This document shows positions 25,687-33,395 of a stretch of 64,000 nucleotides of DNA, in pieces. The number at the start of each line of letters is the position of its first letter. Positions within the stretch are counted from its first letter, which is position 1. The DNA comes from Pseudomonas orientalis. GTDB taxonomy: Bacteria; Pseudomonadota; Gammaproteobacteria; Pseudomonadales; Pseudomonadaceae. The position numbers were made by a program, and so were the translations under genes. The stretch spans positions 1,610,501 through 1,674,500 of the forward strand of contig NZ_CP018049.1 in NCBI RefSeq assembly GCF_002934065.1, in the 5' to 3' direction. The notes beneath the pieces were generated by a model. It had not been told where the DNA came from, made no database searches, and was given only the letters and a program-made list of their open reading frames with translations.

Positions 25687-26202
25687 CTACGCACTACAGA
25701 CAGATGCTTTGTACTCCAACCGTTTCATGAGGTTTTTCAGATCGGTTTCAAAACGAATCGTAGCTTTTCGGTTTTCTACTACCCAATTAGTTTTTGAGAT
25801 TTCTGGTTTTAGAAAATAATCAATCTCAAAATCATAAGGATTTCTATCAAGAATCTTCCAAAAAGATTTGAAAATCAATTCTTCGTCAAATCTCAAATCT
25901 GAAAGATATTTTAGGTAGCTTTCAAGAATCTCTTTCTTGCCAACCTTATTTTTAAGATTCTTGTCTTTGTCGTAAATTTCAAACATCACATCAAAATAAA
26001 TCGCTCCGATCTCAACAGCCATAACTGTTTCAGTTGTGAGCAATTCTTTGAATTCATTAATTGTGTAGGTCTGAAAGACTGACTTTCTAAGCTTCTTGAA
26101 GTCGCTGTGAGCAACGTTGAAGATTCTTCTGATGTTGTCCATGGGCTTGATACTGCGTCCTGTGTGCCGTGCGGTGGTGCGGTCTGATGGGGATTTTGCC
26201 AC
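25687..26202 (-). CDS. Unknown helical protein
   Basis: 171 residues from ATG 26202; another ATG at 26142 would remove 20 basic residues coded by unusually GC-rich sequence. Neither start has a clear ribosome site. Soluble, helical; it carries SFWKILDRNPYDFEI, similar to the end of the 23977 protein. Stops next to repeat array 2. Function unknown. Confidence 0.5.
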   Translation of the reverse strand: MAKSPSDRTTARHTGRSIKPMDNIRRIFNVAHSDFKKLRKSVFQTYTINEFKELLTTETVMAVEIGAIYFDVMFEIYDKDKNLKNKVGKKEILESYLKYLSDLRFDEELIFKSFWKILDRNPYDFEIDYFLKPEISKTNWVVENRKATIRFETDLKNLMKRLEYKASVCSA

Positions 26203-26256
26203 TTGCTGGCACTGGGTTCAATGTAGAGCTTCACCAGTGGTGAAGACCTGGAGTCT

Positions 26257-26550
26257 TCACTTGGTATGATTTCTATTGAACAGAAGCTGAAAATAAATCT
26301 TATGAATTCTAATCAATGAATTAATTGCAATGAAAACTAAAGAAATTATTAGAGAGAAAATTATCATTTGAATTGTGCCTAAAGTCGATAATTGCTCTAG
26401 TAATATTCGTAGGGTTTTTATAATAGCCTCGGTTCCTGTCGCCTTCAAAGTTAATATTATGAGGTAAGAAAAAGAAACCAACAATAATGCTGCTAAAAGA
26501 TTTCTTGTGAATTTCTTGACTGGTTCAGGGATTGTTATTTTATTCTTCAT
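26257..26550 (-). CDS. Small membrane protein, two helices
   Basis: 97 residues with membrane helices at about 15-33 and 58-80 and basic ends. Promoter TGATAAAAT (minus, 26577-26585) and a TATCAAATAAACAAAATAACC leader before the ATG; no Shine-Dalgarno. One of three similar small leftward membrane genes. Unknown function. Confidence 0.5.
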   Translation of the reverse strand: MKNKITIPEPVKKFTRNLLAALLLVSFSYLIILTLKATGTEAIIKTLRILLEQLSTLGTIQMIIFSLIISLVFIAINSLIRIHKIYFQLLFNRNHTK

Positions 26551-26610
26551 GGTTATTTTGTTTATTTGATACCTTCATTTTATCATCTTTAGAGGTTTCT
26601 GCTTGGCATG

Positions 26611-26632
26611 AAAAAACAGCCTTTCGGCTGTT
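26611..26632 (-). terminator. Terminator of the 26646 gene
   Basis: Minus strand ACAGCC, loop GAAA, GGCTGTTTTTT. Confidence 0.8.
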
Positions 26633-26645
26633 GTATTCTGCTCGG

Positions 26646-26888
26646 TCATACCTTTTCGTTTTTGTTGTCTACCAGCGTTATGAAAAGAAATGCTGCAAAC
26701 AAAAATAAACCTATTGCAAGTGGGGATTGTGATAGAAGATACGTGCCTTTGATTGCTGTTAGAAAAATTCCATTAGCAACTGCGAAAATAAATTTCACTG
26801 CTATGTTGCTTCCAGCGCAAGCCATGTAAATAAAGATTGTTGATAATGCTAATATTATTGAAGCTGTGATGAATTTTGATTTTTGCAT
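26646..26888 (-). CDS. Small membrane protein, two or three helices
   Basis: 80 residues, mostly hydrophobic (about 7-28, 32-48 and 55-75), with a charged end (NKNEKV). Promoter TGGTAAAAT (minus, 26916-26924), leader TTATCAAACAAAC, no Shine-Dalgarno; own terminator. Unknown function. Confidence 0.5.
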   Translation of the reverse strand: MQKSKFITASIILALSTIFIYMACAGSNIAVKFIFAVANGIFLTAIKGTYLLSQSPLAIGLFLFAAFLFITLVDNKNEKV

Positions 26889-26965
26889 GATAATAAATGT
26901 TTGTTTGATAACTTAATTTTACCATATTAATTTACCTGAATTTAACCATAACAAAAAAAACCAGC

Positions 26966-27301
26966 TTATTTAGCCGGCGTCTTGTTGTGTTTTGTTAGCG
27001 CAGACTCAAAGTCTTGTCGTTGTCTGATTGCAACAATTCCTGAGATCTTAAAAGCTTCATTCATACTTGCCACTATTGCAGGTTCAGGAAGATTCTTAAT
27101 CAAGGATCTTTTAGGTCCATTTTTTTTTAATCGTTCTTCAAATAAATTAATAAGTAAAGCAGATGCAATAAATAAAACTGAAATGGCTGACATTATGTTT
27201 GTTTCGTAAACGGCTAATGAAGCAATAAGACCTAGGGAAAAAAATGCTGTTGCTGGATAGGTTTTAAGTGTGTTTAGTGTCTTTCTGTAAATTGAATTCA
27301 T
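26966..27301 (-). CDS. Small membrane protein
   Basis: 111 residues; hydrophobic about 15-55 (two helices), then a basic soluble tail. Promoter TGATATTAT (minus, 27329-27337) with a GTATAAACAACCACACAAC leader. Unknown function. Confidence 0.5.
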   Translation of the reverse strand: MNSIYRKTLNTLKTYPATAFFSLGLIASLAVYETNIMSAISVLFIASALLINLFEERLKKNGPKRSLIKNLPEPAIVASMNEAFKISGIVAIRQRQDFESALTKHNKTPAK

Positions 27302-27370
27302 GATTGTTGTGTGGTTGTTTATACTTTAATAATATCACGTTATAAAATAATTGCTTGGAAGGCAGACAAG

Positions 27371-27392
27371 AAAAAAGCCCTGAAGGGCTTTC
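27371..27392 (-). terminator. Terminator of the 27397 gene
   Basis: Minus strand AAAGCCC, TTCA, GGGCTTTTTT. Confidence 0.8.
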
Positions 27393-27396
27393 TGTA

Positions 27397-27750
27397 TTAG
27401 AAGTATTTTAAATCGTTAATAAGTGATTTTACTTGTTTGTCCCATTGGCAAAGGTTTGCTACTTCTTGATAAACCCTTTGAATTTCAGGGGTTGTTCTGT
27501 TGTTGTCTGCTGAGAAACAATCCCAAAATTCTGCAAAGTGAACTTCAAAATTATATGATGGTGAATCTAAATCTGTTTCGCTTATACCAGTCCAATGGAA
27601 CTTTAAAGTAACATCGTCGTTGGTAATTCGTGCAACACCTTCAACCTTATTAATGACTTTCCAAGCCTCGCCATTTTCAGTGAAGAATCTTTGTTCGCAT
27701 TTGTCTTGTTTAGTTTGTTTTATTTGTTCGATTCTGAATTGTTTTTGCAT
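27397..27750 (-). CDS. Unknown soluble protein under the 37-bp operator
   Basis: 117 residues, acidic C-terminal half, two Cys, no recognised motif. The promoter is TGGTATAAT (minus, 27794-27802) with a 37-bp inverted repeat 11 bp further upstream. A ribosome site (AGAAAGGAAA) lies rather far from the ATG. It is one of three genes that share this arrangement and so should be co-regulated. Function unknown. Confidence 0.55.
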   Translation of the reverse strand: MQKQFRIEQIKQTKQDKCEQRFFTENGEAWKVINKVEGVARITNDDVTLKFHWTGISETDLDSPSYNFEVHFAEFWDCFSADNNRTTPEIQRVYQEVANLCQWDKQVKSLINDLKYF

Positions 27751-27793
27751 TGATTGTCTCGTTTAGAAAAGATGAATTTCCTTTCTTATAATA

Positions 27794-27850
27794 ATTATAC
27801 CATTTTGTTTTTCATTTACTGCGTTAACTCATAGTATTTGCGCAGTAAAT
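27794..27850 (-). promoter_or_regulatory. Extended -10 box with 37-bp inverted-repeat operator, copy 1
   Basis: The repeat (27814-27850) has perfect arms ATTTACTGCG and CGCAGTAAAT around 17 bases. Its edge is 11 bp from the TGGTATAAT box (27794-27802), so it covers the -35 region of the 27750 gene. Confidence 0.7.
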
Positions 27851-27913
27851 TGAATTATTTTTTTAAAACCGTTCGGCGGGACTGGTTGAACAAGAATCAT
27901 GAAATGACTCATA

Positions 27914-27929
27914 CTGGATAGACGTACAG
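27914..27929. promoter_or_regulatory. LexA box of the umuDC-like operon
   Basis: CTGGATAGACGTACAG fits the CTG-N10-CAG pattern of LexA sites and lies 11 bp before the umuD-like start. Confidence 0.65.
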
Positions 27930-27939
27930 TAGTCGAGTT

Positions 27940-28377
27940 ATGCACATGCTTACCGTCCTTGGTCCGCTCCTAATAGATCCAGATCCCACACGAAAAGCCA
28001 TTCAGGGCAAGGTTTCCTGTGGGTTTCCATCCCCGGCTATGGAGTACAGCGAGCCGCCTTTAAGCCTTGATGAACTGGTGGGACTACGTGAACCTTCACG
28101 GTGGCTTCTGAGGGCTTCAGGCGAATCTCTGATTGGCCTGGGTGTTTATGACCGGGATGTGTTGATAGTGGATAAAGCGTTAGAGCCAATTGATTGTGAT
28201 GTGGTGGTTGTGTGCATTGGTGCAGATTTTGTGGCGAAAGAATTTCGTGAAAGACCCGGAAAAGCACCTTTATTGATTTCTCATAATCCTTTAAACGCTT
28301 CAATTGAAGTTGGTGATTGGGAAGAAATTCAGCTTTGGGGCGTTGTTTTGTGGAATCTTCATAGGCTTTCAAGATAA
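27940..28377 (+). CDS. umuD: UmuD-like SOS mutagenesis protein (S24 peptidase)
   Basis: 145 residues, the normal size of UmuD. The Cys27-Gly28 cleavage site (KVSCGFPSPA), the nucleophile Ser63 (SGESLIGLGVYDRD) and the general-base Lys100 (DFVAKEF) are all present. After RecA-stimulated self-cleavage, UmuD' should pair with UmuC as polymerase V. The start ATG 27940 has a weak ribosome site; ATG 27946 is possible. A LexA box precedes it, and its stop overlaps the next start (TAATG). Mobile elements often carry such an operon (RumAB, ImpAB, MucAB). Confidence 0.88.
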   Translation: MHMLTVLGPLLIDPDPTRKAIQGKVSCGFPSPAMEYSEPPLSLDELVGLREPSRWLLRASGESLIGLGVYDRDVLIVDKALEPIDCDVVVVCIGADFVAKEFRERPGKAPLLISHNPLNASIEVGDWEEIQLWGVVLWNLHRLSR

Positions 28378-29633
28378 TGTTTTGTCTTGTCGATTGTGAT
28401 TGCTTCTACGTTTCTTGTGAAAGATTGTTTCAACCTGAATTGAGAAATGTTCCAGTTGCAGCGCTTTCTAATAGTGATGGTGCTGTTGTTTCAAGATCAT
28501 TGGAATGTAAAGCGCTTGGTGTAAAAATGGGGCAACCATTTTTTGAGATTAAACACCTGATGGAAACGCAAGGGCTAAAGGTAGTTTCTTCAAATTATGC
28601 GCTCTATCAGGAAATTTCAAATAGAGTGATGAAGATTCTTGCGGGTTTTGCTCCAAGAATTGAGGTTTATTCAATTGATGAAAGTTGGTTAGATTTTTCT
28701 GGAATCTCTGGTGATTTGGAGAAAATAGGAAAAGAAATTCAGAAAGAAGTTTTAAGGCAGACGGGTATTGGTGTTGGTGTAGGTTTTGGAAAAACCAAGA
28801 CTCTTGCCAAGATGGCTAATTTTTCAGCGAAAAAATGGCGTCTAAAAACTGGTGGTGTTGTTGTTCTTGATGATCCTGAGAAAATTGAAAAGCTTTTGAA
28901 ATGGTTGCCAGTTTCTGAAATTTGGGGAATTGGTCGAAAGATTTCAGCACGTCTTGAAATAATGGGTATCAAGAAAGCCATTCAATTACGTGATTATGAT
29001 AAAAAATCACTCAGAAAAATGTTCAATGTGAATGTTGAAAAAACTGCAACAGAACTTGGTGGTGTGTCTTGCTACAGGCTTGAAGAGAATTCAGAACCAA
29101 AGCAATCAATAGCCTCTACACGTTCGTTTGGGACTCGTATTACTGAACTGCAGGGATTGCGTGAAGCGGTAACGACTTACGCCAGTAGAGCCGCTGTGAA
29201 GCTTCGTAGCGAACGTCAACTGTGTTCATGTCTCCAAGTTTTCATTCAGACAAGCCGATTCGATGACAAACCCTATTCCAGATCTGCAATCTGTGCGCTG
29301 ACGACTCCAACGAATGACACAAGAGAATTCGTTTCTTTGGCTCTTGAGGGCTTGGATAGAATCTTTATTAAGGGCTATCGGTATGCAAAAGCCGGGATAA
29401 TACTCACGCAATTTTGCGATGGTAAATCTTATCAACCTGATTTGTTTGCACCAGCGCCACGGAAAAATTCAGAAGAATTGATGAACATTATGGATTCGAT
29501 AAATCTTCGTTGGGGTAGAGGAACAATGCGGTTAGCTACTGAACCGCAAATTGCAAGTTGGGGTATGAAACGTGATTACTTGTCAGATAGTTTTTTGACA
29601 GACTGGAATCAATTGAGAAGCGTGAAATGCTAA
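28377..29633 (+). CDS. umuC: UmuC-like Y-family DNA polymerase
   Basis: 418 residues. The catalytic acids Asp6 (CLVDCDCFYVSCERLF) and Asp101/Glu102 (YSIDESWLDFSG) are present, as is the helix-hairpin-helix region (LPVSEIWGIGRKISARLE). The C-terminal little-finger region and the DUF4113-like end (RWGRGTMRLA) are complete. Translation is coupled to umuD. It should copy past damaged bases during the SOS response. It reads as a complete gene with no frame defect. Confidence 0.92.
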   Translation: MFCLVDCDCFYVSCERLFQPELRNVPVAALSNSDGAVVSRSLECKALGVKMGQPFFEIKHLMETQGLKVVSSNYALYQEISNRVMKILAGFAPRIEVYSIDESWLDFSGISGDLEKIGKEIQKEVLRQTGIGVGVGFGKTKTLAKMANFSAKKWRLKTGGVVVLDDPEKIEKLLKWLPVSEIWGIGRKISARLEIMGIKKAIQLRDYDKKSLRKMFNVNVEKTATELGGVSCYRLEENSEPKQSIASTRSFGTRITELQGLREAVTTYASRAAVKLRSERQLCSCLQVFIQTSRFDDKPYSRSAICALTTPTNDTREFVSLALEGLDRIFIKGYRYAKAGIILTQFCDGKSYQPDLFAPAPRKNSEELMNIMDSINLRWGRGTMRLATEPQIASWGMKRDYLSDSFLTDWNQLRSVKC

Positions 29634-29639
29634 AAAGAA

Positions 29640-29656
29640 AAAGCCCATTAGGCTTT
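29640..29656. terminator. Terminator between umuC and the convergent gene
   Basis: AAAGCC, loop CATTA, GGCTTT with T/A-rich flanks. Confidence 0.65.
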
Positions 29657-29873
29657 ATCTTTTCTTTGGTTTCATTCTGTAATTAACAAACCAATGCGTT
29701 TTATGTTCTGTTATTTGGTATAGATTATATTCGAGTATGCTTTGAATCTTCAATTTGGCGTAAGGCTGATTTTTATAAATGGTTTCTTTACCAGATTTTG
29801 GGATTGAAAATATAAAATTCAGAGCTTCAAATTCTGCTGGTGTAACTTCGATTAGATCGTTTTCTATTGTCAT
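29655..29873 (-). CDS. Small unknown protein
   Basis: 72 residues from ATG 29873 (MTIENDLIEV). The longer frame to 29900 runs into the promoter TGCTATGAT (minus, 29896-29904), whose leader is ATTAAAACAACTGC. Soluble, with a basic C-terminus (RMKPKKR). No motif. Confidence 0.5.
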   Translation of the reverse strand: MTIENDLIEVTPAEFEALNFIFSIPKSGKETIYKNQPYAKLKIQSILEYNLYQITEHKTHWFVNYRMKPKKR

Positions 29874-29889
29874 GATGAATGCAGTTGTT

Positions 29890-30435
29890 TTAATAATCAT
29901 AGCATTTATGTAGATCTTTGCTCTGGGGTACAGGCGGGGTAGGAATGGGGTAGGAATGTGGTAGGAGTGGGGTACGAAAATAGTACAGGCACAAAAAAAG
30001 CCCTGATGGGCTGTTTATATTTTCAAACTGGTCTTTTATTAAGTCAGAAGCTTCTTCTGCAGAGATTTTGTATTTGCGGTTTGTTTTTTCATTGGTTAGA
30101 TTAACGTTGAATTCTGCAAGTGCTACTTTTCTTTGTTCTGGATTAAGTGTGTTAAAGGCTTGTAAGAATATGCCTTTTGAAACTTGGTTCAAATACTTCT
30201 TAATTCTCTTAACATCTTCAATGTTTGCATCATTCTGGCAAGCAACGTGTTCTAAAGTTCTTGCATGAACCATCAAGCTAAACGGGTGCGCTCTGCTTGG
30301 GGTTCTGATGTAATCACAGCATTCACATCTTTCAGATGGATACCATCTGCGTGCATTATCAAACTCGCCTTCAGGGTGTATTTCTCTTAAGGATAATTTT
30401 GCTTGTTCTAGAATAGTTATGATTGAATTTTTCAT
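29890..30435 (-). CDS. Unknown protein whose frame runs through a terminator
   Basis: 181 residues as an open frame. The first about 137 residues are a soluble protein with a C-x-C-C cluster (SERCECCDYI), perhaps metal-binding. The rest is coded by the terminator hairpin (29993-30013) and repeat array 3 and is Pro/Tyr-rich, so the original stop was probably lost through a small mutation. The start has ribosome site GGAGA. Promoter TGGTATAAT with the 37-bp operator (copy 2). Confidence 0.5.
   Translation of the reverse strand: MKNSIITILEQAKLSLREIHPEGEFDNARRWYPSERCECCDYIRTPSRAHPFSLMVHARTLEHVACQNDANIEDVKRIKKYLNQVSKGIFLQAFNTLNPEQRKVALAEFNVNLTNEKTNRKYKISAEEASDLIKDQFENINSPSGLFLCLYYFRTPLLPHSYPIPTPPVPQSKDLHKCYDY
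29925..29990 (-). repeat. 11-bp repeat array 3
   Basis: Six units in exact 11-bp register on the plus strand: GGGGTACAGGC (29925), GGGGTAGGAAT (29936), GGGGTAGGAAT (29947), GTGGTAGGAGT (29958), GGGGTACGAAA (29969) and ATAGTACAGGC (29980). Confidence 0.8.
29993..30013 (-). terminator. Terminator inside the 29890 frame
   Basis: Minus strand CAGCCC, loop ATCA, GGGCTTTTTTT. Confidence 0.75.
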
Positions 30436-30492
30436 GGATTGTTCTCCGTTATTGTTATTTGTTGAAAGGGTTAATCTCCTTCCTTACTATTA

Positions 30493-30549
30493 ATTATACC
30501 ATTTGATTTTCGATTTACTGCGTTAACTCATAGTATTTGCGCAGTAAAT
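30493..30549 (-). promoter_or_regulatory. Extended -10 box with 37-bp inverted-repeat operator, copy 2
   Basis: TGGTATAAT (minus, 30493-30501), an 11-bp gap, then the repeat (30513-30549), which is identical to copy 1. Confidence 0.7.
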
Positions 30550-30560
30550 GCAATTTATTT

Positions 30561-31409
30561 TTAATTATTGTTTTGGTGTATTGATCTTTCAGTTGTTAAT
30601 ACATTGCGAATCATTGACGAAAGATGATCATATTGGGTTGCTGCTTTCTTGTGCTCTTTGATTTCGTTAATACGTTCAAAAACAATTGATGGTGTTTTAA
30701 AGCCAAATACCATTGTGTCTTTTTTATTGTATTTAGTAATAGCATTTGCACAAGTTATTGTGAGACCATTTAAGTCAATATTATGCTGAACGGTATTTGT
30801 GATTAATTGAAGGGCTACGGCAGTACACATGATTGGATCAATATCATTAAGCACTAGTTTTATAAGCCCAATCTTTTCAGGCGTATTAATAGCTTTCATT
30901 TTTAAGGGCGGTAGTATAAGGCTGCCTGCCCCAACGCATATATCACCAATACTGTAGGGTTCCGTTCTTAATAACTGTTCTTCGTTGAATAATTCTGTTA
31001 ATGAATCAGCTATATCAGTAGGTGTAAGAAATTGACCTAGCTCCGATCCTCTTTTATGAGTCAATAGAATTTCTTCCAAAAGCATAGACAACACGTCAGT
31101 GAATGGCGGTAAGTCTTTAACAATTTGACTATAGATGTTGGTTGCTTGGATCAAAGCGTCGAGGTCAAACGAGTTAAAAAGCTTCTCGTCTATTTCGAAA
31201 TGGGAAGGGCGTACAAAGATACTTTCTTCAAGAACAGCTTCTGTAACTCCATAGTGCTTGTATCGTTTGATAAATTCACTGAATTGAATGGCGAAGCTAT
31301 AGGCAATAAATGATCTAAAGGCTAGGGTTTCATTGCTTCTGTTTGAATCGTTTCGATGGGCGGTGATTTTAAAAATCTGCTTTTTCAACTCTTTTACTTG
31401 TTCATTCAT
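30561..31409 (-). CDS. N6-adenine-methyltransferase-like protein lacking the NPP[FY] motif
   Basis: 282 residues from ATG 31409; a longer frame to 31487 is excluded by the promoter TTGACA-16-TATATT (minus, 31438-31465). HsdM-type features are GQFLTPTD (residues 125-132), the SAM-binding DICVGAGS (156-163) and NDIDP (188-192). The catalytic NPP[FY]/DPPY motif expected 30-50 residues later is absent (MVFGFKTPSIVFERI instead) and the protein ends early. It may bind SAM or DNA without methylating, or be a shortened remnant. There is no restriction gene nearby. Confidence 0.6.
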   Translation of the reverse strand: MNEQVKELKKQIFKITAHRNDSNRSNETLAFRSFIAYSFAIQFSEFIKRYKHYGVTEAVLEESIFVRPSHFEIDEKLFNSFDLDALIQATNIYSQIVKDLPPFTDVLSMLLEEILLTHKRGSELGQFLTPTDIADSLTELFNEEQLLRTEPYSIGDICVGAGSLILPPLKMKAINTPEKIGLIKLVLNDIDPIMCTAVALQLITNTVQHNIDLNGLTITCANAITKYNKKDTMVFGFKTPSIVFERINEIKEHKKAATQYDHLSSMIRNVLTTERSIHQNNN

Positions 31410-31437
31410 TTTGCACCTATTCAGTTGTGAGGCTCTG

Positions 31438-31465
31438 AATATAATGATTTTGAAATGAATGTCAA
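31438..31465 (-). promoter_or_regulatory. Promoter of the methyltransferase-like gene
   Basis: Minus strand: TTGACA (31460-31465), 16 bp, TATATT (31438-31443). Confidence 0.65.
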
Positions 31466-31482
31466 GGTTATTATTATAGTAC

Positions 31483-31526
31483 ACCAATACCCTGTTAATA
31501 CCCTGTACCTACCCCAGTCCTACCCC
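31483..31526 (-). repeat. 11-bp repeat array 4 (opposite orientation)
   Basis: Four units in 11-bp register on the plus strand: ACCAATACCCT (31483), GTTAATACCCT (31494), GTACCTACCCC (31505), AGTCCTACCCC (31516). Confidence 0.75.
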
Positions 31527-31588
31527 AAAATAGAAGTCTTAATAGGTTAGAAAATCTTTAAATTTTATTATGGTTTTTACAAGGCATT

Positions 31589-31613
31589 AAAAAACCCCTT
31601 TTCAGGGGCTTTA
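31589..31613 (-). terminator. Terminator of the 31611 gene
   Basis: Minus strand AGCCCCT, GAAA, AGGGGTTTTTT. Confidence 0.8.
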
Positions 31614-31913
31614 GATTTCCACGCATTGGCTGTCGTTAATGCTCGGGTTCGTTCTTGCTACTTCTTCAAGTCCTGTGGGTACGTTAAATGTTCTTTTAGT
31701 ATCGCTGGTGATGATTACGTTTCCTGAGAATGTGCCTTCTTGTGCATTGTTGTACCAATCGCATGTGAAGGTTTGGCTTTCTCTTTTCTCACTTTTGAAA
31801 ATACTTAGGCTTGCTGGGGTGCGAACCTGTTTAGGTTCAATCTTTTCTTTGGCTTCTACTGATGTAATGTTGATAATGAAAAGGGCAATGGCTGTAAGAG
31901 TTTTTGTTTTCAT
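31611..31913 (-). CDS. Small exported protein
   Basis: 100 residues with a signal peptide (residues 1-21, ending VEA). The mature part has two Cys (FTCDWYN and DSQCVEI) that may pair, and no known motif. Promoter TGGTAAAAT with the 37-bp operator (copy 3) and a leader with ACAGACAAAC. Function unknown. Confidence 0.6.
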   Translation of the reverse strand: MKTKTLTAIALFIINITSVEAKEKIEPKQVRTPASLSIFKSEKRESQTFTCDWYNNAQEGTFSGNVIITSDTKRTFNVPTGLEEVARTNPSINDSQCVEI

Positions 31914-31940
31914 GCTTAAAGAGTTTGTCTGTATAGTAAA

Positions 31941-31997
31941 ATTTTACCATTTTTTATTTGATTTACTGCGTTAACCCATAGTATTTGCGCAGTAAAT
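31941..31997 (-). promoter_or_regulatory. Extended -10 box with 37-bp inverted-repeat operator, copy 3
   Basis: TGGTAAAAT (minus, 31941-31949), an 11-bp gap, then the repeat (31961-31997), which differs from copies 1 and 2 at one loop base. Confidence 0.7.
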
Positions 31998-32101
31998 AAG
32001 ATTTTTATTTTCCATGCTATACACTCGATGTGTTGAATAGTTTCTTGTATTGAGTGGATTCGTAAAAAAGTATTCAACACAGAGCGCCTGTTAGAAACAA
32101 C

Positions 32102-32118
32102 AAAAGCCCAAAAGGGCT
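32102..32118 (-). terminator. Terminator of the par operon
   Basis: Minus strand AGCCC, TTTT, GGGCTTTTG. Confidence 0.6.
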
Positions 32119-32122
32119 GGTG

Positions 32123-32536
32123 TTAAACATCAAAATCTAGCATTGCTCGGTCTTTAGGTCTTAAAGCCATTTTCTTCAAATTATTGATTCGTTCTAAAGT
32201 CACTTTATCAGTTTCACCTTCCATATCCAAAAGTAGCAAAGCCCCTAGTTTTGCAAGGTAGGAAAACTGCCAGTTTTTTTCTTTGTGTATTTGCTTGTAT
32301 GGCATATTGAATTCATCAAGCCCTTCAAGCAATAAGTTAAAATCATTGCCCTTGGCAATATTGTCTTTGGTGTTAGTGCCTTCATTTGCACTGAGATAGT
32401 TTTTTAGTATCTCTGATTTCTTTTCGGCTACTGTTTTAGGTGTGGCGTTTTGGACTGCTAAAAGAATCTCATTGGAAAGGCGATTTTGGTTTATTTCTAA
32501 TTCAGCTTTTTTATTCATTATATTAAACTTGCTCAT
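32123..32536 (-). CDS. Small partner of ParA, possible centromere-binding protein
   Basis: 137 residues, helical, mixed charge, no standard ParB domain. It starts 13 bases after the parA stop with a strong ribosome site (AAAGGAG, 8 bases upstream). Small genes in this place usually encode the DNA-binding partner of ParA. The 11-bp arrays are candidate targets. Sequence alone does not prove DNA binding. Confidence 0.5.
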   Translation of the reverse strand: MSKFNIMNKKAELEINQNRLSNEILLAVQNATPKTVAEKKSEILKNYLSANEGTNTKDNIAKGNDFNLLLEGLDEFNMPYKQIHKEKNWQFSYLAKLGALLLLDMEGETDKVTLERINNLKKMALRPKDRAMLDFDV

Positions 32537-32549
32537 TTTATTGTCTCCT

Positions 32550-33368
32550 TTATTTCAATAGGTTTAAGATTTCTTGTGCCACTGCCAAAAACTCATTTTG
32601 AGCTTTCACAGTGGATGGTGTGGTTTTCACTTCGCATACACCTTTCCCAGCAAAGATAGCTTCTTTGTAAGCCTTTCTTTTCTTGATGGTGTGGTTAAGT
32701 AAAGGCTGGGACTCTGAATAGAAAGATTTAAAGAACTGTACAAATTCAGCTTCTTCGTTCTTTGAAATGGTGTTATCGCAAATCAATATGCTTCTATAAA
32801 TCGTGTTGGTGTATTTGTTTTTGATGATATTGGATTTAACAAGTAGGTCAATTTCTCCAACTGTTTCAAGGTCTAAGGCAGAATCTAAATAAGGGAAAAT
32901 CACAAGGTCAGCTATGTTCATAATGTCGATAGTCGTTGTTTGAGTTACTTCACATTTTGAATCGCATATAATAAAGTCATATTCACTCTGGATAGACCTG
33001 ACGTAAGAGGCTACATCTGATTCTATGTTCACGCTGCTGACATAGAGGTTTAGAGATTTGTAATGTTGGATTTCCTCTAACTTCTGGTTAAGTCTTTTTA
33101 TGTTGAAGTTTGAAAGGTAATTTGGATTGGTTTCTTCAAGCTCAATCTTTAACTCAGTTTCTTTCGTTTCAGAATCAAATGTTGTGATGCGGTTTTCAAA
33201 TGTTTTTGCGCATGAACGTTGAATATCCAAATCTAAAATATGAACTGAGTATCCTTTGTTTGCTAAATTTGTTGCAAGGTTGTATGAGGTTGTTGTTTTA
33301 GAAACACCTCCTTTAACTGACGTTAGAAGAATGGTTTTTGCTTTCTTGTTGCTGTTAGATTTTTGCAT
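32550..33368 (-). CDS. parA: ParA-family partition ATPase
   Basis: 272 residues. A deviant Walker A box (KGGVSKTT, residues 19-26), Walker A' (VHILDLDIQRSC) and Walker B-like (YDFIICDSKC) are present. There is no N-terminal helix-turn-helix, so it is a short (type Ib-like) ParA. Such ATPases move DNA by binding the nucleoid. Promoter TGCTACTAT (minus, 33396-33404) with a TTAACAAACAAAT leader and no Shine-Dalgarno. A four-unit repeat array lies about 100 bp upstream. Confidence 0.9.
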   Translation of the reverse strand: MQKSNSNKKAKTILLTSVKGGVSKTTTSYNLATNLANKGYSVHILDLDIQRSCAKTFENRITTFDSETKETELKIELEETNPNYLSNFNIKRLNQKLEEIQHYKSLNLYVSSVNIESDVASYVRSIQSEYDFIICDSKCEVTQTTTIDIMNIADLVIFPYLDSALDLETVGEIDLLVKSNIIKNKYTNTIYRSILICDNTISKNEEAEFVQFFKSFYSESQPLLNHTIKKRKAYKEAIFAGKGVCEVKTTPSTVKAQNEFLAVAQEILNLLK

Positions 33369-33395
33369 TGCTGAGTTTATTTGTTTGTTAATATA

